Shown: positions 36,784 through 48,471 of the stretch, in pieces | How positions within the stretch are numbered: position 1 is the first letter of the stretch | Layout: each line of letters starts with the position of its first letter | Assembly: GCF_050908995.1 (NCBI RefSeq) | Contig: NC_135121.1 | Span: forward strand, 19,034,001-19,098,000 | Reading direction: 5' to 3' | DNA: 64,000 nucleotides | Origin: Andrena cerasifolii | Lineage: Eukaryota; Arthropoda; Insecta; Hymenoptera; Andrenidae | The notes under the pieces: model-generated | Databases searched by the model: none | What the model saw: only the letters and a program-made list of their open reading frames with translations | Told to the model about the DNA's origin: nothing | Program-made: the position numbers and the translations under genes

Positions 36784-37121
36784 CACTCCGCGTCAAAATT
36801 AAAGGAACACTATAATTTCCCGAAAATATTGGTGATTTTCAAATGGCTGTATCTCTGCGAAAAATCGTCGCAAACAATATTAAAAAAAAGCAGTGTAACG
36901 CTTCAAGTTTCTAGTTTTTAAACCAAGGACTCAATTCTTTTTCATCCATTGTGATACTGTCTTATCAAGATGAAGCGCAGGAAGCGAAGTTTCAGAATGT
37001 TTTGCCTAGTTTTGCCTTTGTTTAAATATTTTTTGCGACCATTTTCCGCAGAGACACAGCCATTTAAAAATAACCAGGTTTTTCGGGAAATTATAGTGTC
37101 CTTTAATTTCGACGCGGAGCG
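36784..37121. mobile_element. Tc1/mariner-like foldback MITE
   Basis: Flanked by TA at 36782-36783 and 37122-37123. Termini CTCCGCGTCAAAATTAAAGG and CTCCGCGTCGAAATTAAAGG (read inward) extend through ACACTATAATTTCCCGAAAA. The arms continue with TGGCTGTATCTCTGCG / CGCAGAGACACAGCCA, so almost the whole 338 bp folds back. The frames over it are artefacts. Confidence 0.87.
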
Positions 37122-37123
37122 TA

Positions 37124-39601
37124 TATGTCCTGCGTCTTTTTTAAATACGAATTGTTTTTGTTTTTTCATAGTATATGAGTGCCTTGTTGCGATAAAAAAT
37201 AAATCTGTTTAATTAGAACGAAACCAAATTTCTTATTGTCTCTCAACCAAAAAGGGGAGTCTCCCCTGAATTTACCCTAATAGTGTTGCTACTATCGCAG
37301 CATAATTCCCGCCCCAAAATTCCTGTTATTTCAACGGTAATTCGGGGCTGGAGAAATTGCTTTTAAACGTCGTTGTGTGGAAAGTGTAAAAGAATCGTTG
37401 GCAAAATCAGCGACAAGCGATCAGCCCTCGTCATCCGCGCATACGGCGGTACGTGCACGACACGAATACCTCATTATGCAAATCCGCCTTAAATCGCGGC
37501 TGAAACAGCGCTCATGGGGCCGCCGGTACACGGTTAACCGCAGGCATTTGCGTGTACCTTCGATCTTCGCGGCCGTTTCATCGGTATTCGATCGAGCCGT
37601 TCAATGGCTAGCCACCAAAGAAAACAGCGACGTACGTACGCCCAGCCGATTCGTATTCAGCCGAGCGTAATCGGCCGACGCGAACTTGTCCAAACTCGGC
37701 GACGTTACACTGCAAGAATCAGAAGTAATCGCTGGGTGTATCCTCGGTGACTCAAGCAGCACACGAACATTTCGATGCAAAACACACGTTGCGCCACGCG
37801 TGTCTGCATCCGCGCCTTACAATCATATCTTCGATAGAACAAAAAAGCATGGTGAACTCTCCTTGCAATTATATCTCTCAATGGGGAATCAAGAGCTCCG
37901 AGTGTCTGCGTCCTCTGCTCGTAATTACATCCCCGACGAGGAATCAAAAATTTCGCGAGTGGCTTGAGAGTTGCGGACTATGATCAGCCCGTGAAGGTTA
38001 AACACTGGAACCCTGGACCGAGAGGAACAGCGAATTGCATCCCCGACCGATGCAATTACGACGTCACAGAGGACGCGGCTGGAAAAGTAGTTCCCCTGCA
38101 GGAAATAAAAGTGGCAGGCGCTTTAGATGTTTGACGTTGTCTCGTTCGCTTTGGCAGGACTCCTCCAGGTGCCTGGACTTTCATTAGGCGAGTCAGTGGT
38201 GAAGTTTGGAGAATTTTCATGGGGACTGGTTGGCTGAAAAGCGGAGGCTGCTGGGCAGAACTGCGAAAGAATGTTGATTTGTGTTTAAAATCGAGCTGGA
38301 TGGGCGAGAGATTTCTCTATTGGGCTGACTTAATCTGCTAATAAGCAGGCCCCTTTCACGAGGGAGCTTAATGGGTTTCAGAGGTAGATAAAAGCGGATG
38401 AGAAGGCGACAGCCCTTCCCCGTCAATTTCTCACTTATACTTACAGCCCTTGGCGACGCCGTAGTCAGCATAACAGACCCTAAACTCGATCCAACATTCC
38501 GTCAAGGAAGATATCGAATCTCCGCAAGAGTGTCTGAGGCATCCTTGCTCTCGCATGGAACCGATCGCACTACATCTCCCGTCACTTCCGTCGCGGGAAC
38601 TTTCATGGGATTTATAGACGCGGGTAGACACAGTGCAAACACGGTGGAAACGGCGAAGGAAAGAGAAGGAAAGGGGCTGAGGATTACGAGCACACCTTAC
38701 TCGACGGTTCCGCCACCTGGGATTGTGGCGAGGGCGCAGAGGCAGCCTTCTCAAACAGAGGGAATAACCGACTGGGAAATTTGATTGGACCAGACTCCTT
38801 AAGGTCGTTCAGCTCCCCAATCCGCGAATGGCGCGGGGAAATTTGCCTGACTCGAAATCTGGCTCGTCCTTTATTCCGTTCTTTCCTCGGGATATCCCCT
38901 CTGAAGATGGCGCCTGGCTGGCGATTTAGAGCGATGCAATCCCACCACAACGAGCCAGTGATTAGAGATAGGTATATACTCCGGCGGTCGTTGATACGCT
39001 GATAAGCTCGAACGGTCTTTCTTCGTCCCGTGCTTGAAGGAGAGTTCGGGATTACGGAATCCAGTCGATGATCGGTCTTTTAACGCGGACTCGGGGGTAA
39101 CAACGCCCCGAGCTTCTTCCTAGCCTTCCCGATTGCTTATTGGGGAGGTCCTCGCGGAGTCTCGCAAGTTCGCGGGAGTGGAGGGAAATTAGTGAAGGAG
39201 GGCAAGGAATTAGACACGAGAATGTGGAGGGTCGTTGGTGCAGTTTATGAATAATTAGAGAGAGACGCGTTACCACGTGCATTCCAATGAGATGGTCTAC
39301 TGCGATAGTAGTCAGTGTGGAGGAAGTAACGCCCTGTTAAAACGAAATAGGTGTCCTCTTTCCGTGATTCGTCGATGAAACGTCTAATTAAACGCATAAT
39401 TTGTACATGCAGCGTGGAAAGACCTTCAGTGACGATCGATGGAACGAGGGCCATTTTAAATGAGAACAGCTCCTGCTTCGGCAGCGGCTGAATCATCAAA
39501 GGGAAGCAGAAGCTTTATAATTTTATTTCGATGGGGTGCAATATAGGGTGAATGTAACTAATACCGCCCAGGTTCATAATATCGCTATTCGTTATAGAGA
39601 A
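37124..39601. other. Gene-free DNA
   Basis: CpG-rich mixed DNA. Octamer ATGCAAAT at 37476-37483. Frames at 38398-38784 and on the opposite strand overlap and have no recognised domain. Confidence 0.4.
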
Positions 39602-39714
39602 ACAGCGTTCCCGGAAAGTGGCTTCCTGCAAACTATTCGGTAGTAGAGGGGGGACACCTACGGGCCGTGAGTACTACGAATAGTTTGCAGGAACCCATTT
39701 CCCGGCAACGCTGT
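39602..39714. repeat. Compact hairpin of about 113 nt
   Basis: Arms of about 43 nt built on TTCCTGCAAACTATTCG and its complement, outer part ACAGCGTT / AACGCTGT, with a loop of about 26 nt. The few mismatches give a stem like that of a pre-miRNA or a very short foldback MITE. The TIR-like outer ends have no clear target duplication. Expression unknown. Confidence 0.75.
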
Positions 39715-41240
39715 AAGGGGGAGTCGTTGCTACCGGGCAGCGCGCGTACAGTACCGGCCAAAGCTAGATCTCGATTCTAATGTTAGTTAATTGCACTATC
39801 GATGGAGACATAAATGAATACTGTAGTCCTGAGCAACATATTCCGGTGACGTTCTTTTTTCTTCAGTGTTACCAGAGTTGTAAGACGTTTAAAGTTTACA
39901 CAGGTACGACAAAAGTTACTTCTAAATGTTTTTGCTTAGCTTCGGAGCCTCTGTATGCTTGGTGCATGTTTGTTTGTTTGTTTGTTTGCTTGGTGTATCG
40001 TTCAAATCTGGCAATTCAATATTCACCCACTTCCATCAATCCAATTGTTTTGAAACTTTGCATGCATGTAAAGTTTGTAGGTTGACAAAACAACTTTTTA
40101 AAAAAAATAGTCAAAAATAAAAACATATGAAAAGAAATGTATACAAAAAATCCCCAAACACTAAAAACTAGACAGAAAATATAAAAAAAATCCACAAACT
40201 CTAAATACTATAAAATATATATGAACAATTTTTTATGTTAAACGATTTTACTAAAAATGCACTCAAAACTAAAAAAATAATTCTTTTCTTGAACTACAAT
40301 TTCGATGGTGATATGCGACATTAAAAAAGTCATACAAACTCTGCGACTATCTTGTAAAATTGTTCAAATCAATTCTAAAAGAAAATGATGATCACTGAGT
40401 TCATGTGATCAGCACTTACAGAACTTAAGGGAAGTATTTTAGTGAATCTTAAGAGTGTAAAAATTTATTCGGCTGCCACAATTTGACATCACATTTAGAG
40501 AAGGTGAATCTAATAATTCTGTGAATGCAAGAATATCTACTAGAAATATTGAATTACTGATGTACTACTTAAGAACTGCAATTGATTCAAATATTTTTCG
40601 CAATGAATGATCGCTTGGCGGTAACGAAATTAGGTCAGGTTAGATTTTCTTAAACCTAATCCTAATCAACAAAATTGATGAAAAAACATTTATATAGCAA
40701 GGAATAGTAAAGACACATGTGAAAATATCTTTAAAAGCTCATATATATTTACATGAATTAATCGATATTTCTTGGGGAGGCGATATATTACTTAGGTGCC
40801 TTTTTCTCAGCGCCTGAGTTTTGCATGTCTTACGTTTTTCGAGTCTTAATTAAAATTTGCAGGTTTCAACGAATCTCACTTATGCTACACGAAACATGAC
40901 TAATTTCTCTTTACTTTGAAATAAATTGCATACAAAAATATAAATTATTAATCAATTAAGAGCGATTTACCGTTTGTTGGGCGATATTAGGTACCTTAGG
41001 TATTTGCGCTCTATTTTACTCCCGCGGTTGACCGTGGCTGAAAAATGAGTAAAATCTTCGAATAAAAATTCTAAATAACTCTCGGCGATGGGGGAGTTAG
41101 AACGCGACGAATAATGTTGCACGTGAGACGAAAAGCTAACCCTCGATTAGACTCGCCAGAAACGGGGATTCGTGGCTCGTCGAGCGGGGAGATTCGAAAG
41201 TCGCCTGGCCGCAGGGAGGGGCCGCGAAAATCCACGTTGA
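39715..41240. other. Gene-free, mostly AT-rich DNA
   Basis: Between about 40080 and 40990 the DNA is strongly AT-rich and has no repeat boundary that I can define. (TTTG)n with four units at 39967-39988. From 41090 it becomes CpG-rich. Confidence 0.4.
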
Positions 41241-41373
41241 ATCGGCCATAATTGCGACGAATGAATTAACCCGGCGAATTAGTCGAGGCGACAATCGTCG
41301 GTGGATAATGGGGGCTGGGCGCACGGCGGCAAACTGAATGATCCGGGGCTAATTGGACAGCATGAAATTTCGC
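41241..41373 (+). repeat. Paired noncoding block, copy 1
   Basis: Aligns in direct orientation with 44895-45025. Shared words are ATAATTGCG.CGAATGAA, AAATTAGTCG or GAATTAGTCG, GACAA.CGTCGG, AAACTGAA, and ATTGGACAGC near the end. It has no open frame in common and is not flanked by terminal repeats. It may be an old regulatory duplication. Confidence 0.7.
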
Positions 41374-42013
41374 GGCTGGTTGGCCTGGCCTGTGGGCGGA
41401 TTTTCTTTTCCGCGGGAAAATTGCGGCCTGCCCGCCTGCGCGGGGTCGTCAGGCCGGCCGAAAATTAACCGAGGCGATCGCGCGTAACGAGTTAATTTTA
41501 TTAGACGACCGTTACGGAAAAAATTGCACGGCCAGCCGCGATGCGGGGCAAATTGAAACGTGCAATCGAGGATCGATGCTTCTGGGTTTCTGATCCCGCG
41601 GGGAATACCCGCGATTCCCGCTGAACACCCGACGGCAGCTTTTTAATTAGTGTAATGGGGCAACGTTGACATGGGAACTTGTTTGTATGCAGTTTCGCTG
41701 GACACGTGTAACAATATTTACAAGTTTCAAGTCGTTAGTTTGCTGGAGTAAAAAATAATAACTAGAAACAGTAACAAATAATAACAAATGCCACTGCTCT
41801 ATACCGCACTACGTATGACGTGATTCAGTAATCGTCAATATAAACCATATGCGAAATATTTTCGTTAACGGTGACGCGGAGTCCCACAGACTTGGCCACG
41901 TTATTAACACAAAGCCTATTGCTCGAACACTTGCCACACATAAGAAGTAAATTAACCTCTACTAATTTCAGGAAGGTGCTTGAATCCACGTGACCGATAA
42001 ATAATCCACACGT
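41374..42013. other. Gene-free DNA
   Basis: CpG-rich to about 41650, then AT-rich. A canonical-looking 3' splice site, CTACTAATTTCAG, ends at 41971, but no exon follows that I can support. Confidence 0.35.
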
Positions 42014-42017
42014 TTAA

Positions 42018-42729
42018 GGGATTATGCCTAGTCAGCTTACGAAAAAGAACACGATTTTCGGGAATTTTTTGTGGAATATCTACTGTATATTTTTTTACAG
42101 CTATTCGCTTATATTAAAAGTACATGTATGCAGCAACTCTCAGTAATTTTGTTGTAGAAAAAAATTAAGAAATTAACGAATAACAGCCATTCTCGCGGAA
42201 GCTGTTTTGATAAAGGTGCTGTGCGGCGAGCAAGTTTTCTCTGAGCCGGATCAGCTGAAATTAAAAATTCCAAAACATTCGGTTAATATAAGGTTGAATT
42301 CAGTAGATGAACGAAGGTTTTTTCAAAAAGTTGGTTTTTGACAAACTGGCGGCGTTTTGACGCAAAACCAGGCTTTCCCGATGTCCGAATTGTTCGTTTT
42401 TCGTTAATTAAAAATACAGTTTTTGTTAAAATAAAAAATCCTTCGTTCATCTACTAGTCTTTGGTATATAAAAGAAGTCTGCAAAATTTTCGGCCAATCG
42501 ATACAGTGATTTCCGAAATATCTTGCTCACCGATATCAACACAGCTTTCGCGAGAATGGCTGTTATTCGTTTATTTTTTTAATGTTTTTCTATAACAAAA
42601 TTACTTAGAGTTGCTGCATATATGTACTTTTAAAATAAGCAAATAGTTGTAATAAAATATACAGTAGACATTCCACAAAAAATTTATGAAAATCGCTTTC
42701 TTTTTCGAAAGCTGACTAGCCATAACCCC
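42018..42729. mobile_element. TTAA long-arm foldback MITE
   Basis: TTAA at 42014-42017 and 42730-42733. Termini GGGATTATGCCTAGTCAGC and GGGGTTATGGCTAGTCAGC (read inward). The arms pair for most of 712 bp, for example ACGAATAACAGCCATTCTCG and its complement, and CGAAGG.TTTTT around the centre. No transposase. Confidence 0.9.
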
Positions 42730-42733
42730 TTAA

Positions 42734-43826
42734 GTGCTACGCAAAGAAATAATTCCGCAGTTTAAGGGTTAATATATTCACAGCGTCGTCAAGTGATTAC
42801 AAAGAAATGCAATATCGCATCATCAATTCGCAACGTTCGATTGCGATGTCCTTTGGCGAACACGTGATTATCAGAAAGCAGAGGAACAAAAGGAAAAGTT
42901 GAACGCTTTAATCTCTGCGAAGGGGAACGAAATAGTGATCGAAACGCGTATTTATGCGACTGTATCACGCTATACCAGTTCACACGCGAGTAGAGCACTT
43001 TTGTTCGCTTCTTGCAAATGTTCACAGAGGTCCATTGTAGCCGATAATCATGCATTCACCATAAAACAATGGCGCACGATACGTGACGGCCGACGTATGT
43101 ATCGAACGTCGTTTCGCTAATCACCAGCACGGCCTGTCTATCAGCGTGCGGTGCGCATATTGAACGGATCATTCCCTTCGACGTACGATTGTCGAAGTGT
43201 ATGGCGGAACGGAGGCGATCCCGCGGAAAACTTTTTTTGGGAATGCGTTTCGGTATCACGCGCCACGTCACTCGATTTCGCGGTCGAACGCCCCCGACCT
43301 CCGCTTTTTAAATAATGCCGCGCCTCTGATCGTGTTTTTCGAATTTCATTCGATGATTCTCGGGTCGGTTTGCTCATGGCGTCATGGCGAAGGGGTAACG
43401 GTAAATAACACCCTTCGGGTGCAATTAACGCGTTTATAGGTACAATAATGACGAGTACATATTTAGTTTCGTAGGGAAACATAATTTCATTGCAATTTGT
43501 TACTCTTCTGTTACACGAATAATATTGATTAATGATTTATATTATTAACGCAGAATGCCGTAACAACGTCATATTGGAGTTTAAATTTAATGGGATGAGA
43601 GTGACTTTTAATAACCTTGCTGTAACATTCTGACTTTAATTCGAGTAGAATTGACCATCACTCGAATAGAAAGTCTCACTTAGGTACGTTTTAACTCATA
43701 ACTGGACTGCGGATGCAACATATAGGTATGCAAAGTACAAAGCGAGTTATCCAAAGTTGAAACCTGAAATATTTCTTGGAAATTGTTAATTATAGGTAAA
43801 AATGTTTCGCACAGGAGTTGAATAGT
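42734..43826. other. Gene-free DNA
   Basis: Mixed DNA with CpG-rich section 42790-43440. I see no gene or repeat boundary. Confidence 0.4.
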
Positions 43827-43830
43827 TTCA

Positions 43831-44266
43831 ATCCTTCGTTGACACACCTTCTTTTTCGATCAACTCTGACATACCTGGGTGGCTGACACCCAGAACAATT
43901 TTTGAACGACTGCCATTCTCATCCAAAGAATCGAATCGTTATGAAAAAAATTATGAGTCAATTTCAAGGTCTCTAGAGTGTGTTCCAATAGATTTTTGAT
44001 TGACATTTTATCACAGGTTTTGCGAAATAATTCTAGCATTACCATGTGTCGAGACAACACGAATAAAATCTTCAGAAAATTGTAACCACTACGAATTTCA
44101 ATATTAGGAGCTAAAAGTCTACGAAGTTGTGGTTCAGATATAATATTTTGAGAAAAAAAATAGTTTGTAAGTCGGCTTTGGAAAAAAGATATTTATTTTG
44201 CATATTGAAAGTACAACGCGTCAGAATCGGTTTAAGGTGGCTCGCACCCAGAGTGTCAACGAAGGG
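43831..44266. mobile_element. TTAA/TTCA-type MITE
   Basis: Flanks TTCA (43827-43830) and TTAA (44267-44270). Inverted termini CCTTCGTTGACAC with degenerate CACCCAG/CTGGGTG subterminal matches. 436 bp. The minus-strand frame within (43860-44060) is AT-rich and unassigned. Confidence 0.65.
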
Positions 44267-44270
44267 TTAA

Positions 44271-44894
44271 GGGGAATATAATTTGATGTTATGGTTATCA
44301 CGAATTCGAAAGCGACGAATTGTTTCGTTTATGCGAGGTATCTGTATATAGGAAATCTTCTTATCTATAAGACATTCATCGGATTATTATTTTACAATAG
44401 TAGACTCTTGTCAGTTAAAATTAAGTTACAGGCCGAAAACGAGGGTTCTACGGCAGATTCTACTGATCTCGTGTTAGTATAAATGGTATAATCATGCAAT
44501 ATGTACAAAATATGCATTATGCAAAACATATGCACTAAAAATAAAAGTATAATATTGTTTTCTCTACGGACAAAAGAAATTTCTGTCCCTGATTCCATTT
44601 ATTTGTTTCCTATAAAAATATGCATTTGCTTGAAGATCCGCAGTCTCCGCATAACTCGTTGGATACTGGACTCACCTATGCACTTTTCAATCTCGCAACT
44701 TTATCAAGCTAATCAAGTCGACGTACCTACGTGCCAAAATATCAGTCGAATCGAATTTATCCTATTTAAAAATTTATCGTAATTAAAGTCGCCAATCCGC
44801 CGCTCGGATCTGCAAACTCGGGACGTCAGCGTCTCGAAAGATACCTCGAAATTCTATGGAACGTAGCCCGGCGGGGGGGACGTCGATCTACTCC
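44271..44894. other. Gene-free AT-rich DNA
   Basis: AT-rich to about 44790, then CpG-rich. I see no supportable features. Confidence 0.4.
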
Positions 44895-45025
44895 ATCGGT
44901 CGATCATAATTGCGTCGAATGAACTAACCAGCAAATTAGTCGGCTGACAAGCGTCGGGTAATAGATGCAGGGAGGAAACTGAAACCGGATGATTCATGCT
45001 TGATTGGACAGCGCGAGACGCTTCG
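44895..45025 (+). repeat. Paired noncoding block, copy 2
   Basis: Direct partner of 41241-41373 at a distance of about 3.65 kb. The ATAATTGCGTCGAATGAAC core and TGATTGGACAGC tail are best conserved. Confidence 0.7.
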
Positions 45026-46281
45026 TTGCTCGACTCCAACAATGGGCTGCATAATTCTGGCGAATGAGATATGCCGTGTCTGAATGGATTCGAAGGCTTC
45101 GTTCCGCGAGGATACCGGCTACGTTCCCGCCATTCACCCGCGGCCACTCGATTATTAGGAAAGAATCGACTCCTGCGTCCCTGGACCCCTGTCACGGCTA
45201 ATGACGAACATTGTTCGACGATCAGGGCTCCGTGCTCGGTACGCAATGGGAAATGCGTGAAGTCAAAGACCCCCGACGACGGCCGCCTGTAACGCTTCCG
45301 TGACGAACACACGTGGAAACGATGGTCGATCGATTTTGGTGGATCGAGGCATTGTACCTGGGGGGTTGTCCTTCCGTCCTCAGTTTTGTTGTGGTGCTTC
45401 GTGGCACAACTGTGGAATTGTAATTAGAATTCGTTCCCTACAAAAGGGGGTGGAATTGAAAGACGTAATCTGTGTCCACTGTAGGGTACAAACGGGATTC
45501 TAATTCTGGAACTTGTATTCGCGATACCTTAGTATTACGGAGGCAAATCTGAAAGGATTCAAATGGCCGCGGCTCCCGAAGCAAAATATTCTGAGTCGCC
45601 AGAACAATGTATCCCTAATCCCTGAAAGCTTCGTTCTCATCCTCGCCATGCGATCGAGCCTGTCCCGCATTTTTTTTTTTAACAGAGCATTCAACGGCTG
45701 CTCGAACTTTGAAGATCAGTTTAGTTTCTGTCGTCGCAGACTGGCCATCCACCGGTGAACGAGCATCGAGTAAACTAGAAATAAAAGGGTCTCGATAGGC
45801 CCTTCTGTCGCTTCGCTCTCAATCGACGTGTACTGGCTTCATCCTCGTTTCGAAGGCCCCCTCTTCGATCCAATTTCACCCCGTCCCTGGCCTATTCGAT
45901 CGGGAGAAAAAAGAGCGAACAAAAAAAGAGCGGTCACCGACAGTTACACGCGCCGGATAGGATGTCCTCTCGCTGGCGCGCGCTAAGAATTGTAATAACG
46001 TCCTCCCCGTGTAACCGTCGAAGCCGTTGCTGTTCCACGTGGACCGTTTCCCTAATCGAATGTAGCTTCGGGCGTGTAGAAACTCGGGAAAAGGCATTCT
46101 CCTCTGGTGGCGACGGGAAATCCCCAGTTGCCAGTAGGAACGCGAGGATTGACCTGTCATTGCCATAGAGGCTGGTATACTTTAGCATCGCCGTTTGTTC
46201 CAGCTGCCTGCCATCAGAATTGTCATGAAACTGCACTGCCGTAGAAATCACAACGATCGCTGCGCTTACAAGCATGAGAGT
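45026..46281. other. Gene-free DNA
   Basis: CpG-rich. Overlapping domain-free frames on both strands (45071-45312, 45876-46335). Nothing recognised. Confidence 0.4.
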
Positions 46282-46616
46282 TGTAGGAGTTCGGCGTTTA
46301 GGAATAATAGACCTATGGTGCGAGTGTTGGCGCATAGATGGCGCCCCTTAAGTAGAGTCCGAAACATAGAGGTCGCGCATAGATTTAGGTTAGCTTGGAA
46401 AACAGTGTTTAGACTGAACCTCGCCTTTGTGATTGTCTTGTTGTTCTTTCTCTTCTGTTGCTTATACACGTTTGTGCAATAAAGACGCTTAGTAATAATA
46501 ATAATCTCGGGGAATCGACTTTGGGGGAATCGGTAAAGGCGGCTGGCCAGCGCGCAGTGGATCCGAAGATCGTGGGTTCGAATCCCATCGCCCGAGGCTC
46601 CTTTTTTTCTCCTACA
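46282..46616 (+). mobile_element. Solo-LTR-like element, copy 2
   Basis: 335 bp with an 8-bp terminal inverted repeat TGTAGGAG...CTCCTACA, the TG..CA form of retroelement LTRs. Inside are TAAGTAGAGTCCGAAAC, a polyadenylation-like AATAAAG near 46480, GGGGAATCG repeated twice and, at the 3' end, a tRNA-Arg-like half with T7. No clear target duplication and no internal coding region. Related to 28422-29306. It could also be a composite SINE. Confidence 0.6.
46538..46608 (+). pseudogene. tRNA-Arg-like half with intact box B
   Basis: GATCCGAAGATCG, then a T-arm (GTGGG stem, TTCGAAT loop, CCCAT stem) with box B GGTTCGAATCC, and then a T7 run as a Pol III terminator would be. The anticodon arm and 5' half of a tRNA are missing: box-A-like TGGC and AGTGGAT words stand upstream but do not fold as D and anticodon arms. 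The minus-strand frame here (GFEPTIFGSTARW) is the usual antisense-tRNA artefact. Confidence 0.65.
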
Positions 46617-47220
46617 GACTTTCCATTAATCCACCCACCCACCTTGCCACTTTATTCCTTTCGCAATACACATTCCCCCATAATATGCCCCACTTAAAGG
46701 GCAGTGATGTTCTCGGGGCAGCAGCAACGATTTCCCATTTCCATCGAGCAGACAGGGACCAGGGCTTCGAGCAATCCAACAAGCAGTAAAAAAAGAACAA
46801 GTAGACAGAGCGCAGAGATCTCGACGCAGCGGATAATCCTCCGTTTCGCGACAGTCGCGAGCCAAAGGCAAACTTCATCTCTTCGAATAATCCGCGGCGG
46901 ACTTGTCCCCCGCGTAGGCTGTCGCAATCTGCCCAAGCTTTACGCCAGCGCGAAACTTTCCGCTTGTATGGAGGCATTAACGTCAGAGAAGTGGCGCGCG
47001 CGTCCGTATAAAGATACGGAAACGCTTCTAACCGAGCGTATTCCCGTATGGCGGGGCGGACTGATAGCGCGCGGGGATCCAGCTCGCTTCTATTCGTGTC
47101 GGAACAAGGCACATGCGCCTGCAGGCGGCTGGCGCGTGTGTGTGTGTGTGTGCACGCGAACGGGTTATATCATTTCGATGTCACGCGTAAACACGAGGCA
47201 GTGGAGGCACGCTGCTCCAT
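46617..47220. other. Gene-free DNA
   Basis: Mixed DNA with a short (TG)n run at about 47136-47151. Domain-free overlapping frames only. Confidence 0.4.
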
Positions 47221-47280
47221 CGTTTAATGTGGTTCAGGGGCCCTAGGGAGACAGCACTTTATACATACCTAACTACCCCT
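47221..47280 (+). repeat. Degenerate box, copy 1
   Basis: Contains TTTAATGTGG and then CTTTATACATACCTAACTAC, identical over that 20-mer to 50958-50977. It is followed by a pyrimidine-rich tract, as in the other copies. Confidence 0.65.
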
Positions 47281-47796
47281 ATGGCACAGTGCGCAACGCG
47301 TCTCCACGGGTACCCTTTATTTCTCGCTTTCCAACCTCTCCACGCTCCTTCTTTCTCGCGGCGGACCGTTTTGGTTTTGCCACGCTGCTCCGCGCGTCCA
47401 CGCCGGTATCTATCCCTCCCCTATTTTATTCATTCGCGTGGCTCCTCCTTCTCTTATGAGGGAGTGTAGGTTTTTTTACAATGCATCGAGACTCGCGTAT
47501 CGGAATTCACGTGGTCGTTCGACGATCTTATCAGTGATCTCGTAATTCTGTCGTTGATTCGTCGTTTTGTGAGCTTATTGGGTGATGGTCTCATCCCATC
47601 GTTGCTTCGACCTGTTAGCTACTTAATGATAAATTGGAAGTGACGCTCGTTTTGTCATTTTGATTATGTCTTGCTTGGGAATTTAATACAGTGAGGGTGT
47701 AAGGGGGTGTTTAATATTTACCCTGTTTGTCACGGATATTATCTCCTGGCGTTCAAATATTCATTTCCATAGTCAGATGAATTTCTGATGTACGTT

Positions 47797-48471
47797 CAGT
47801 AAATATTCGTTGTATGTTCGCTATAAATATTTGTTATATGACCCGCATCACTCCACCACCTGGTGGGATCTACCTCGGAACCAATCAAGCGTAAAAGGCG
47901 ACGCGAGTCAAAACAAGCCAATGCTTTTGAAATATGGCTGAGTGCCATAAGAATCTTGTTGTTATGGAAACAAACGCAGTGTTCACATGAATAGCCTCGT
48001 TTGTTTAATGACGCTCAGTTAACAATTATCCGTAGTAAGTGAAGACACAGTCGTTCAGTAATAGTTCTAAAGCTCGAACTGGAAGTCTCATAACTATTAA
48101 ATTTTGTTTTATTATTACTATTGTATTATAATGGGTCGTGGAACGTCATTGAGTGTTGTAGAGATTGGAAAAATAATAGAGTTTTGTGGAGAGCGACTAT
48201 AATCGCCCGTCGTAACGAAAAGGTGAAAAATCACTGCCTTAATGACAAATTAAATGTTTAGTTGTATTCGTGTGAAAATATTTTTATCATATTAATAAGA
48301 TCTTTCTGATGAAAATATAGCTAACACGACGTTTTTTCTTTGACCGCCAATTGCTATGATCGACGGTATCGCTTGAATAAACAAGCCAGCTCGGGCTGAA
48401 ATTCGTGGCCTCCTGCACGTTATATGTTCGTGCCCGGTCCCGACTGGTGAGCACGTAACGAATATTTACTG
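47797..48471 (+). mobile_element. Tc1-like relic
   Basis: Perfect 15-bp terminal inverted repeats, CAGTAAATATTCGTT at 47797-47811 and its complement at 48457-48471, with TA on the right side and TT on the left. CAGT ends next to TA fit Tc1/mariner elements. Inside, an ATG at 48131 starts a 23-codon frame resembling a Tc1 transposase N-terminus. About 675 bp, so most of the transposase is gone. Further short TATGTTCG words lie near both ends. Confidence 0.65.
48131..48202 (+). pseudogene. Tc1-type transposase N-terminal remnant
   Basis: The frame reads MGRGTSLSVVEIGKII and six more residues before a stop, after 23 codons. Tc1 transposases typically begin with a short basic segment, then an LS/LT..E.G.I helix of the first DNA-binding HTH. 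The catalytic DDE domain is absent, so the gene is a relic left by internal deletion. The match is from memory of the family pattern. Confidence 0.5.

Noticed and set aside
41955..41975. CTACTAATTTCAG as a 3' splice site
   Set aside because: Good consensus but no open exon or downstream 5' splice site follows at a sensible distance.
46538..46608. Functional tRNA-Arg gene
   Set aside because: Only the T-arm side folds. The anticodon arm and D-arm side are absent and the acceptor stem does not pair.
46409..46642. Minus-strand frame with GFEPTIFGSTARW
   Set aside because: This is the usual false protein from the antisense strand of a tRNA-like sequence.
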